A stretch of 14,467 bases of DNA. It comes from DATARH01 sp046724035. GTDB lineage: Bacteria; Pseudomonadota; Alphaproteobacteria; ATCC43930; CGMCC-115725. The stretch is from NCBI GenBank assembly GCA_046724035.1, contig JBKOVT010000177.1:1-14467 (forward strand). The letters run 5' to 3'. The notes beneath the pieces were generated by a model. It saw only the letters and a list, made by a program, of their open reading frames with translations. It was not told the origin of the DNA and ran no database searches. This document shows positions 7,760 to 13,974 of this stretch, one piece after another. Each line of letters opens with the position of its first letter. Positions within the stretch are counted from its first letter, which is position 1. The translations under genes and the position numbers were made by a program.

Positions 7760-8809
7760 TTACACCCTGCGCTCGCGGCGGCGCTCCTCGTCTTCGGCCT
7801 TGTAGAGGATGCGCTTTGCGTCGCGCGAGGCGGCGTCGGCCTCCGCCTCCTTCCCGTCCTGCCGGTCGATGCGGGCGATCTCCAGCTCGACATAAGCGGC
7901 GCGCGGCGTCTCACGGCCCGCGCCGCGCTCCAAGACAGCGAGCGCCGTCGCGAAGGCGCGGCGCGCTTCCGCTGTCCGCTTCAGCCCGTCATAGACAAGC
8001 CCGAGATCGAAAAGATCGTCGGCGATAAACGGATGCGTCGCGCCAAGCCGCTCCTGGTCAATCGCCGCCGCCTGTTGGATCAGCGGCAACGCCTCGGCAA
8101 AACGGTGCGCCCGCAATTCGGCATTGGCGAGTTGCGCCAGGCTGCGCGCCGTGGCCCCGTCCGGCCCGTGATGGTGTCGGTCCTCGGCCACCGCCTCCTG
8201 CAAGACCTCTGCGGCTTCAGCGAAATGCTCCTGGGCGGCGAGGGCCGCGCCCAAGGCGCGCAACGGCTCGGTCGAGCGCCGATGCGGGTTGCGGCTCGCG
8301 ATCTCGACGGCGCGCCGTGCCGATTTTTCAGCCTCGGCGGCGTTGCCCCGCGCCAGCGCGACGCGGGCCAGCGCGGCGAGCGCGGTCGCGATCGCCGGAT
8401 GATCCGGCGCGACGCGCTCCTCCAACGTGATCTGCGCCGCGATCAGGAGCGGCTCGGCATCGAGATAGCGGCGGCGGTCGATCGCAACGAGCGCCAGCGC
8501 GACCATCGCCTCGGCCGCGCTCGCGGATTCGCAGCCAAAGCGGGCGATTGCGATATCGAGCGCCCGCCGGCGCAATTCCGCCGCCTCGGCCAACGCGCCC
8601 TGGCGCAGCCGAAACCGCGCAATCTCCTCGATCAGCGGCAACAGATAGGGGCTGGTGGGGCCCTCTTTCGCCTCGGTTGCGGCGAGCGCCTCGGCGAGCC
8701 GGGCGAGTTCGCTGCCCTCGGCGGTGCCCGGCTCATTCGTTGACGACGCGCCAACAGCCGCGCCCAACACAAGCGGCAGCACGAGGCTCGCCAGCGCCAA
8801 TCGCCTCAC
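7760..8809 (-). CDS. Exported tetratricopeptide-repeat protein
   Basis: This 349-residue protein has an N-terminal signal peptide (RRLALASLVLPLVLGAAVG, cleavage near residue 20-22) followed by about six or seven TPR units of the kinesin-light-chain-like type, of roughly 42 residues. Clear units include the stretches beginning DHPAIATALAALARVALARG (about 136) and THPFIADDLFDLGLVYDGLK (about 258), each with the HP signature before the first helix. The last 25 residues are highly charged and Arg-rich. The protein is probably a periplasmic scaffold for protein-protein contacts; no enzyme domain is visible. The GTG at 8809 is chosen because GGGAGG lies 4 nt upstream and the signal peptide starts right there. 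The open frame extends to 9001 but would cross the divergent gene. The stop lies 20 bp from repeat copy 1. Confidence 0.9.
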   Translation of the reverse strand: MRRLALASLVLPLVLGAAVGASSTNEPGTAEGSELARLAEALAATEAKEGPTSPYLLPLIEEIARFRLRQGALAEAAELRRRALDIAIARFGCESASAAEAMVALALVAIDRRRYLDAEPLLIAAQITLEERVAPDHPAIATALAALARVALARGNAAEAEKSARRAVEIASRNPHRRSTEPLRALGAALAAQEHFAEAAEVLQEAVAEDRHHHGPDGATARSLAQLANAELRAHRFAEALPLIQQAAAIDQERLGATHPFIADDLFDLGLVYDGLKRTAEARRAFATALAVLERGAGRETPRAAYVELEIARIDRQDGKEAEADAASRDAKRILYKAEDEERRRERRV

Positions 8810-8813
8810 TTGA

Positions 8814-8819
8814 CCTCCC
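8814..8819 (-). promoter_or_regulatory. Ribosome binding site for the GTG start at 8809
   Basis: GGGAGG on the minus strand, 4 nt before GTG 8809. Together with the signal peptide beginning at that codon, it decides the start of the TPR gene. Confidence 0.7.
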
Positions 8820-8894
8820 GATCGAGCAGGCTTGACCGTCCGGGTTCTCCATCCGAGGCTTGGGAAGCGGCACATCAACCCGGCGAGAACGATC

Positions 8895-9746
8895 ATGAAC
8901 CAGGCCGAGCAAGCATCCAAGGCCGAGGCCTTCCGCGCGCTGCATCGCGGTCCGCGCCTCCTGTTGCTCCCGAACGCCTGGGACGCGATGAGCGCGCGCA
9001 TTGTCGCCTCGGAAGGCTTCCCGGCGATCGCGACGACGAGCGGCGGTCTGGCCTGGGCGCTCGGCTATCCCGATGGCGAAGCCGCGCCGTGGGATGAGGT
9101 CGTCGCGGCGACCGCCCGTATCGCCCGCGCCGTCTCGCTGCCGGTGACCGCCGATATCGAGACCGGATATGGCGACACGCCGGAGGCGGTTGCCCGCTCG
9201 ATCGCCGACATCATCGGCGCGGGCGCGGTCGGCGTAAACCTCGAGGACGGCGTGCGCGGCGGTGCTGCGCCGCTACGCTCGGTCGACGACATGGTGGCGC
9301 GCATCCGCGCCGCGCGCGAGGCGGCCCGCGCCGCCGGCGTGCCGATCGTGATCAATGCCCGAACCGATCTTTATCTGAAGAACATCGGCAATGAGCAGAG
9401 CCGCTTCGAGGAGGCGGTGGCGCGCGCCCGCGCCTATCTCGCCGCCAGCGCCGATTGCTTCTATCCGATCACGCTGCGCGATGCGGATACCATCGGCCGG
9501 CTCGTGCGCGGCGTGAATGCGCCGGTCAACATCGGCGGGGTGCGCGCCGGTTTTCCCAGCGTCGCCGAGCTGGAGGCGCTCGGCGTCCGCCGCGCCAGCA
9601 CGGCGACCGCGATCACCCTGATGGTGGTGGACGCGATCCGCTCGATGGCCGGCGAGCTGTACGAGACCGGCCGCTTCGACGCGCTCAAACCAACGATCAC
9701 TCATCCCGAGGCGCAGCAGCTCTTCGGTCCGAAAAACCCGGGCTAA
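8895..9746 (+). CDS. Isocitrate lyase/PEP mutase superfamily enzyme
   Basis: This 283-residue enzyme has the TIM-barrel pattern of the PEP mutase/isocitrate lyase superfamily: LLLPNAWDAMSAR near residue 22, TSGGLAWALG near 48, the magnesium-site motif ADIETGYGD (Asp87), VGVNLEDG (Glu117-Asp118) and INARTDLYL (Arg156). The Lys-Lys/Arg-Cys-Gly-His loop of true isocitrate and methylisocitrate lyases should follow the ED pair, but here it reads GVRGGAAPLRS. The catalytic cysteine is absent and classical lyase activity is unlikely. Relatives act on C-C or C-P bonds of alpha-keto acids (oxaloacetate decarboxylase/hydrolase, phosphonopyruvate enzymes). ATG 8895 is chosen for the family-like N-terminus; the ribosome site (GGCGAG) is weak. 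It diverges from the TPR gene over 85 bp and is followed 4 nt after its stop by the next gene. Confidence 0.93.
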   Translation: MNQAEQASKAEAFRALHRGPRLLLLPNAWDAMSARIVASEGFPAIATTSGGLAWALGYPDGEAAPWDEVVAATARIARAVSLPVTADIETGYGDTPEAVARSIADIIGAGAVGVNLEDGVRGGAAPLRSVDDMVARIRAAREAARAAGVPIVINARTDLYLKNIGNEQSRFEEAVARARAYLAASADCFYPITLRDADTIGRLVRGVNAPVNIGGVRAGFPSVAELEALGVRRASTATAITLMVVDAIRSMAGELYETGRFDALKPTITHPEAQQLFGPKNPG

Positions 9747-9750
9747 TGCG

Positions 9751-10095
9751 ATGCGGGTGCTGGCGGGACTACTGGTGATCATCTGCGGATTGACCACGGG
9801 CGCTGCCGATGCCGCGCAGCCCGGGGATCCTCCGCTCGAAACGGCGCTTCGCCTCGTGACGAATGGCAAGCCGGCCACGGTCATCTATCACGCGAACGGC
9901 CGCTACGACGTCATTGTGACCGGCAGCGCGGGCCACACACAGCACGTCAGATCGGGGCTTTGGTGGACCGAGGATCAGACGCTGCGCCATTGCTTTGTTC
10001 CCGACACCCCGTCGCGGAATGCCGGCAGGCCATTTTGCAAAAAACCGGGGCACTACCTCGGGAATTTGATCATACCGGTGCAGCCGTCTCGATAA
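9751..10095 (+). CDS. Small exported protein of unknown function
   Basis: I do not recognise this 114-residue protein. It has a clear signal peptide (LAGLLVIICGLTTGAADA, cleavage near residue 21-22), leaving about 92 mature residues. The mature part carries the pattern GRYDVIVTGSAGHTQHVRSGLWW and two cysteines, Cys81 and Cys96, that could form a disulphide in the periplasm. This short beta-rich look is shared by many small alphaproteobacterial secreted proteins of unknown role. The ATG lies 4 nt after the stop of the PEP mutase-family gene with no room for a promoter, so the two are co-transcribed. The AhpD-like gene starts 18 nt after its stop. Whether the three act in one process is not shown by the sequence. 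Confidence 0.8.
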   Translation: MRVLAGLLVIICGLTTGAADAAQPGDPPLETALRLVTNGKPATVIYHANGRYDVIVTGSAGHTQHVRSGLWWTEDQTLRHCFVPDTPSRNAGRPFCKKPGHYLGNLIIPVQPSR

Positions 10096-10113
10096 GACAA
10101 AGAGGGATTCCCC

Positions 10114-10671
10114 ATGGCGCGGGTCCGTAACATCCCAGCCGATGAATTGCCCGCCGATCTGGCGGCGATCTATCGGGAATTTGCCGGCAGCTATGGGCCG
10201 TTCGCCAACCAGCTTGCGGTTTTTGCGCATGTTCCGGCGGCGTTGCGGCATTTGATGCCGCTGCTCATGGAGCTGCGCGCCGGCAAGACATTGCCCAAGC
10301 GCGCCCTTGAGCTGGCGATCGTGACGGTGTCGCAGCTCAACGCGTGCCATTACTGCGTCGCGCACCACAAGCCCTTTCTCGCGGTCGAGGGTGTCTCGGC
10401 CGTCGGCGCCGACCGGCTGCTCGATTATGGCGATCATCCCGAGCTCGACGAGGTGGACAAGCTCGTTGTGGAATATGCGATCGCCGCTTGGGAGCACCCC
10501 AACCGCATCCCCGAGGGCTTGTTCGAGAGGCTGCGCGGGCATTTCAGCGAGGCGCAGATCGTCGAGCTGACGCTGCGCATCACGCTTTGCGGCTTTTTCA
10601 ACAAGTTCAATGACGCGCTGCAGATCGAGGAGGAGCCCGAGGCGACGGAGCGGCTCGCTGCGGTGAGATGA
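10114..10671 (+). CDS. Carboxymuconolactone decarboxylase/AhpD-like family protein
   Basis: This 185-residue all-helical protein has the AhpD signature: Glu66 in RALELAIV, then Cys78-His-Tyr-Cys81 and His85 in CHYCVAHH. The CxxC pair plus the upstream Glu and downstream His form the proton relay of alkylhydroperoxidase D, so a thiol-peroxidase or disulphide-reductase role is plausible. The same fold also includes gamma-carboxymuconolactone decarboxylase, but the intact CxxC favours the redox branch. The second half (DHPELDEVDKLVVEYA...FNKFND) matches family members often annotated as uncharacterised peroxidase-related proteins. The ATG is preceded by AGAGGGA 6 nt upstream. It lies 18 nt after the small exported protein gene, so it is probably in the same transcript. 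A GC-rich hairpin begins right after its stop. Confidence 0.92.
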   Translation: MARVRNIPADELPADLAAIYREFAGSYGPFANQLAVFAHVPAALRHLMPLLMELRAGKTLPKRALELAIVTVSQLNACHYCVAHHKPFLAVEGVSAVGADRLLDYGDHPELDEVDKLVVEYAIAAWEHPNRIPEGLFERLRGHFSEAQIVELTLRITLCGFFNKFNDALQIEEEPEATERLAAVR

Positions 10672-10672
10672 C

Positions 10673-10694
10673 GGGAGTTGGCGGCCGAACTCCC
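10673..10694 (+). terminator. Hairpin after the AhpD-like gene, possible terminator
   Basis: GGGAGTT and AACTCCC form a perfect 7-bp stem around an 8-nt loop, starting 1 nt after the stop. No T-run follows, so it may act as a Rho-type or attenuating hairpin, or only protect the 3' end. Confidence 0.35.
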
Positions 10695-10765
10695 CCTGAT
10701 GCGCGGTTTAGATAGGGTTAACGATTGCCGGTTACGCTCGGCATGTCCGCTATAGGTTCTGCCCG

Positions 10766-10933
10766 ATGACCGACTCGCAAATGCTTCTGGCGGCGGCCGC
10801 GCTGCTGATCGCGGCCATCATGCTGCCGATCCCGAGCAATGTGCGCGGGGTCTTCTTTGTCCTGCTCGGCGGCTTTTACCTGCTGATTGGGATGGGCCTC
10901 GGCCTGCACCGGCTCACCTCAATTTTCAACTAG
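10766..10933 (+). CDS. Small two-span membrane protein, 55 residues
   Basis: This short gene was found by reading the gap between the AhpD-like and VOC genes. ATG 10766 to TAG 10933 encodes 55 residues beginning MTDSQMLLAA. There are two hydrophobic segments, about 6-21 (LLAAAALLIAAIMLPI) and 29-46 (VFFVLLGGFYLLIGMG), joined by the polar turn PSNVRG. The pattern predicts a helical hairpin in the inner membrane, and GC-ending codons run throughout. I do not recognise a family and no function can be assigned. There is no strong ribosome site (GGTTCTGCCCG precedes the ATG). A TATAGG lies at 10751, but I could not match it to a -35 box at normal spacing. Other starts in frame would be internal. 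Confidence 0.65.
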   Translation: MTDSQMLLAAAALLIAAIMLPIPSNVRGVFFVLLGGFYLLIGMGLGLHRLTSIFN

Positions 10934-11043
10934 GCACGCCTCCCCGGAGGCATTGCTCAGCCGGCCTTATCAGCCGGCTCCGGCTTGGCGGCCGCGCCGG
11001 CGGCGTGGCAAGCTCGCGGTCTCGACCCCGCAGCGAGGCTGCC

Positions 11044-11421
11044 ATGCAGATCGCACGTCTCGATCACCTCGTCCTGACCGTCGCCGATATCGCCAAGACC
11101 TGCGAGTTCTACACGCGCGTTCTCGGGATGGAGGTCGTCACCTTTGGCGAGGGCCGCACCGCGCTGCGCTTCGGCCAGCAGAAGATCAATCTGCATCCGG
11201 CTGACAACATCCCCGGCCTTGTGGCCGATAAGCCAACCCCCGGCTCCGGCGATCTCTGCTTTATCACCGAGACGCCGCTCGCCGAGGTCGTCGCGCATCT
11301 CGGCCATTGCGGCGTGCCGATCATCGCCGGCCCCGGGCCGCGCGCCGGCGCGATGGGCACAATGCAGTCCGTCTATATCCGCGACCCCGACCAGAACCTC
11401 GTCGAAATCTCGAATTACTAA
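11044..11421 (+). CDS. VOC family protein, GLOD5/STM3117-like
   Basis: This 125-residue single VOC module is close in pattern to glyoxalase-domain-containing protein 5 and Salmonella STM3117. It has DHLVLTVADIAKTCEFYTRV at the start, VLGMEVVTFGEGRTALRFG, QKINLH, then SGDLCFITETPL and the ending DPDQNLVEISNY. VOC proteins make paired beta-alpha-beta3 barrels with a metal site. By position the likely ligands are His8, Asp70 and Glu121, with Asp where the paralogue at 12931 has His. The substrate is unknown; glyoxalase I activity should not be assumed. The start ATG 11044 is set by family alignment; a GCGAGG lies 5 nt upstream. The enolase-superfamily gene follows after a 100-bp palindromic repeat, so the two are probably co-transcribed. 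Confidence 0.92.
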   Translation: MQIARLDHLVLTVADIAKTCEFYTRVLGMEVVTFGEGRTALRFGQQKINLHPADNIPGLVADKPTPGSGDLCFITETPLAEVVAHLGHCGVPIIAGPGPRAGAMGTMQSVYIRDPDQNLVEISNY

Positions 11422-11429
11422 CTCAGAAT

Positions 11430-11529
11430 GTCATTCCGGGGCTCGGCGCAGCCGAGAACCCGGAATCCATGAACACGGCTTCTGGAATATGGATTCCGGG
11501 CCTCGCCCTTCGGGCGATCCCGGAATGAC
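11430..11529. repeat. Interspersed palindromic repeat, copy 2 (REP/BIME-like), intact
   Basis: This is a 100-bp element bounded by GTCATTCCGGG and its inverse CCCGGAATGAC, with two internal hairpins (GGCTCGGCGCAGCCGAG on the left, CGCCC-TTC-GGGCG on the right) around a central ATGAACACGG. The whole could fold back on itself. Its right arm, 11489-11529, matches copy 1's left arm exactly in opposite orientation over 41 nt. It begins 8 nt after the VOC stop and ends 21 nt before the enolase-family start. It is therefore probably transcribed inside an operon, where such elements modulate message stability or downstream expression. Confidence 0.92.
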
Positions 11530-11550
11530 GCTCAGGAGAGGACGCGCTCA

Positions 11551-12660
11551 ATGAAAATCCGCGACATCGAAGCCTTTCAGGTCAGCTGGGCGCCGGGCGA
11601 TGCGCCGCAGCAGCGCAGCGCCTTTGTTCGGGTCCATACCGATGACGACATCTCCGGCATCGGCGAAGCCTCGCCGATGCAGGGCGGCCTCGCCTCCCTC
11701 GGCATTATCGCGCGCGACATCACGCCGATGCTGATCGGCGCGGACCCGCTCGATCACGCCGTCCTGCTCGACACGGCCTTGCACCGTTTCGCGAAGCTGG
11801 GCCCCGAGGGCGCCTTAACCGGCGCGCTCGCGGCGCTCGACATCGCGCTCTGGGATGTGAAGGGCAAGTTTCTCGGCCAGCCGATCTACAAATTGCTCGG
11901 CGGCGCCTGGCGCACGAGCCTGCCCTTCTATGCCTCGATCGGCGGTAATGGCGAGCGCAGCGTCGATCAGGTTTTGCGCGTCGTCGAAGGGCGCCTCAAG
12001 GACAATCCCGCCGCGGTTAAAATCCGCTTCGACAATGACCGCACCCGGCTCGATCTCGACATCCCCGGCGACATCGCCAAGGCGAAAGCGGTGCGCAAGC
12101 TCGTCGGCGACGGCTTTCCGCTCGCCTTCGACGCCAATAACGGCTACTCGAGCGGCGGCGCGATTCGTGTCGGCCGCGCGCTCGAAGAGCTCGGCTATTG
12201 GTGGTTCGAGGAGCCGGTGCAGCATTATCATGTCAAGGCGATGGGCGAGGTCGCGCAGCGTCTCGACATTACCGTCTCGGCCGGCGAGCAGACCTACACG
12301 CTCGCGGCGCTCGCCGATCTGATCGCGGCCGGCGTCCGCATGGTGCAGCCGGACATTGTGAAGATGGGCGGCATCACCGGTCTCCAGCGCTGCGCCGCGT
12401 TGGCGCACACGCACGGCGTCGAGCTCGTGCCGCACCAGACCCAGCCGACAATCGGCCACATGGCGAGCCTGCATGTCGCGGCAAGTCAGTTGCACATGAC
12501 AAAGCCCTGCGAGTGGAACGACCCGTCGTCGCGGACCCATGCCGTCTTCGACAACCCGCCAACCCCGGTCGACGGTCTCTTTCATCTGCCGGTCGCGCCC
12601 GGTCTCGGCCTCACCGTCAACGAAGCCGAACTTGCCAAGCGCCGCGTCGCGCTCGCCTGA
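11551..12660 (+). CDS. Enolase-superfamily protein, mandelate racemase/muconate lactonizing enzyme family
   Basis: This 369-residue enzyme has the full enolase-superfamily layout: an N-terminal capping domain (1-120) and a TIM barrel. Metal ligands are Asp194 (FDANNGY), Glu220 (WWFEEPV) and Glu246 (SAGEQ), spaced 26 and 26 residues as in mandelate racemase. The Asp268 (VQPDIVK) and His295 (PHQTQP) pair corresponds to that enzyme's Asp-His dyad. The other catalytic strand reads VKIRF, so Lys157-x-Arg159 replaces the usual Lys-x-Lys. The reaction is probably proton abstraction next to a carboxylate, either racemisation or dehydration of an acid sugar or hydroxy acid; the substrate is unknown. 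ATG 11551 has AGGAGAGG 9 nt upstream. It is flanked by two VOC paralogues. No terminator hairpin follows. Confidence 0.95.
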   Translation: MKIRDIEAFQVSWAPGDAPQQRSAFVRVHTDDDISGIGEASPMQGGLASLGIIARDITPMLIGADPLDHAVLLDTALHRFAKLGPEGALTGALAALDIALWDVKGKFLGQPIYKLLGGAWRTSLPFYASIGGNGERSVDQVLRVVEGRLKDNPAAVKIRFDNDRTRLDLDIPGDIAKAKAVRKLVGDGFPLAFDANNGYSSGGAIRVGRALEELGYWWFEEPVQHYHVKAMGEVAQRLDITVSAGEQTYTLAALADLIAAGVRMVQPDIVKMGGITGLQRCAALAHTHGVELVPHQTQPTIGHMASLHVAASQLHMTKPCEWNDPSSRTHAVFDNPPTPVDGLFHLPVAPGLGLTVNEAELAKRRVALA

Positions 12661-12696
12661 CACCGACACCTAGGGGAGAAATTGCGAATTTAGCTC

Positions 12697-12725
12697 TTGA
12701 CAAATCCGGATTTATGTGCTATCAC
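12697..12725 (+). promoter_or_regulatory. Sigma-70-type promoter TTGACA-N17-TATCAC
   Basis: A perfect -35 box (TTGACA, 12697-12702) is followed by a 17-bp spacer and a fair -10 box (TATCAC, 12720-12725). The surrounding 60 bp are clearly AT-richer than the neighbouring genes. It points toward the second VOC gene, which starts about 200 nt after the expected transcription start near 12732. No other boxes in the window match as well. Confidence 0.7.
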
Positions 12726-12752
12726 TCAAGCATAATTGCGCAATCCGGATTG
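12702..12752 (+). promoter_or_regulatory. Paired palindromic operator, AATCCGGATT twice
   Basis: Two perfect 12-bp palindromes share the core AATCCGGATT: AAATCCGGATTT at 12702-12713, inside the promoter spacer, and CAATCCGGATTG at 12741-12752, just past the expected transcription start. Their centres are 39 bp apart. A third palindrome, ATTGCGCAAT (12735-12744), overlaps the second. Placement across the spacer and the start site is what a dimeric repressor would use to block RNA polymerase. The regulator is not encoded in the window and I cannot name its family from the site. Confidence 0.65.
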
Positions 12753-12930
12753 ACAGTGGATGTGCCTGTCGGGCGACGGCGACTCGGCATAATGCGATTT
12801 ATCTCGGATCGACTCTCGCAATATTCAAGCAGTGCTGTACCGGTACCGCGGGCTGACCTGCTGCTGGGGCCTCAATCCTGCTAATCTGCGCGAATAGAAA
12901 CGCTTATCGGCAGAATTTCGGGAGGGCGCC
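12726..12930 (+). other. Long leader upstream of the second VOC gene
   Basis: About 200 nt between the promoter and ATG 12931 contain no convincing gene. There is a 10-codon ORF (12760-12792, starting MCLSGDGD) whose stop overlaps the ATG of a 30-codon ORF (12792-12884), neither with a good ribosome site, and the palindrome GTACCGGTAC at 12837-12846. GGGAGGG at 12920-12926 is the ribosome site for the VOC gene. It could be a regulatory leader, or spacer left by lost sequence. Confidence 0.35.
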
Positions 12931-13296
12931 ATGCAGATCGACCGCATCGACCATCTGAACATCACCGTCGCCGATCTCGACCGCAGCCTCGAGTTTTACG
13001 AGCGGGTGCTCGGCATGCGGACCGAACGCATGGGCGAGGGCCGTGCCGCGCTGTTGTTCGGGAAGCAAAAGATTCATCTTGATCTTGCCGGTGCAACCGC
13101 GATGGCGGGCGACAAGCGGCTGCCGGCGCATATTTGCTTTGTCACGGACACGACAATCCCGGACGTAAAGGCGCAGCTCGAACGCTGCGGCGTGCCGATC
13201 CGCATGGAAGGGCCGCGCGCCGGCGCGACCGGCACGATCCAGTCCGTCTACATCGACGATCCCGACGGCCACTCAATCGAGATCTCGACCTACTGA
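12931..13296 (+). CDS. VOC family protein, paralogue of the one at 11044
   Basis: This 121-residue single VOC module shares its plan with the upstream VOC protein: DHLNITVADLDRSLEFYERV, VLGMR, MGEGRAALLFGKQKIHL, and the ending DPDGHSIEISTY. Here the predicted metal site is the common His/His/Glu set: His8, His67 (PAHICFVTD) and Glu117. This differs from the Asp found in the paralogue. Such proteins include glyoxalases, fosfomycin-resistance enzymes and ring-cleavage dioxygenases. One module of this size forms a dimer, and the substrate cannot be told. ATG 12931 is preceded by GGGAGGG with a 4-nt spacer. The operator-bearing promoter 200 nt upstream is its best candidate control. Its 3' end overlaps the convergent gene by 7 bp. 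Confidence 0.92.
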   Translation: MQIDRIDHLNITVADLDRSLEFYERVLGMRTERMGEGRAALLFGKQKIHLDLAGATAMAGDKRLPAHICFVTDTTIPDVKAQLERCGVPIRMEGPRAGATGTIQSVYIDDPDGHSIEISTY

Positions 13297-13973
13297 GGCG
13301 GTTTGCCGAGCACGTCGATGACGCGCGTAGCAGTCGTCAGATCGACGTTGGCGGCATCCTGATAGCGTTTGATCGCGTCGACGCGCCGGTTCTGGGCCAG
13401 GAGCTGCTTGATTTCCGAGCGTAGCGGCTCCCCGAGCTTGCTCGCGAGATCGCGCGCGCGGGCTTGTTGTTGGGCTCCTTCTTCGTGCCGCTCGCGGAAC
13501 GTGGCTAAGCCCTTCTCCGTGGGGCAGCCGCCGACGATAAACCACGTGCCGTCCTGTTCGGCCGCCAAGCGCACGATCGTCAACGACCGGCGCCCGGCAG
13601 TGTCGATCTGGAACTGATGGGTCGGCGTGACTGGCTGAGGGAACATGCCGCCCATGGCATTGCCATCGACAATGCTCGGATCGGCCGTATCGAAGCTCGT
13701 CAGTTTATAGCCGTCCTTCAGATCGCTCTCGAACCGCAAATCGTTGCCGAACAAAAACTCGAAGAAATCCTCGTTGTCGGAATTGACGCAGGCGCGAGTG
13801 GCCGGGTGAAAGAGCGCCTTCAAGGCGGTGGCGTCGTGCGCGGTAATCGCGGCCACGTAGCGCTCGACGAGCATGCGCTGGGCTGCGTTGATATCGTCGG
13901 CATGCGCACTGCCAAGAATGGCCGCCAAGCCAATCAAGGCGCCGGCCACCAGAGATCTGAGTCGGGCCGGCAT
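13290..13973 (-). CDS. Exported protein with NTF2/SnoaL-like domain and charged helical tail
   Basis: This 227-residue protein begins with a signal peptide (LRSLVAGALIGLAAILGSAHA, cleavage after residue 25). Residues 28-150 look NTF2/SnoaL-like: AAQRMLVERYVAAITAHDATALKALFHP is the usual first-helix pattern, and RRSLTIVRLAAEQDGTWFIVGGC is the closing strands. Cys62 and Cys150 could pair in the periplasm. The tail (160-227) is charged and helical. Its last 40 residues (RRVDAIKRYQDAANVDLTTATRVID) resemble the helix pattern of ribosomal protein bL12's C-terminal domain; this is weak, by eye only. The function is unknown; lipid-like ligand binding or scaffolding is possible. ATG 13973 lies 1 nt after the stop of the glycosylase-like gene. 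The upstream open extension to 14108 is Arg-rich and lies inside that gene, so it is not used. Confidence 0.85.
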   Translation of the reverse strand: MPARLRSLVAGALIGLAAILGSAHADDINAAQRMLVERYVAAITAHDATALKALFHPATRACVNSDNEDFFEFLFGNDLRFESDLKDGYKLTSFDTADPSIVDGNAMGGMFPQPVTPTHQFQIDTAGRRSLTIVRLAAEQDGTWFIVGGCPTEKGLATFRERHEEGAQQQARARDLASKLGEPLRSEIKQLLAQNRRVDAIKRYQDAANVDLTTATRVIDVLGKPPQ

Positions 13974-13974
13974 T

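Noticed and set aside
10938..10951. GCCTCC-CC-GGAGGC inverted repeat after the small membrane protein gene
   Set aside because: The loop would be only 2 nt and no T-run follows, so I do not call it a terminator; similar short GC palindromes are common here.
12714..12884. 57-codon ORF starting MCYHSSII inside the palindromic promoter
   Set aside because: Its ATG lies upstream of the -10 box, so that promoter could not transcribe it whole; it has no ribosome site and no family-like pattern.
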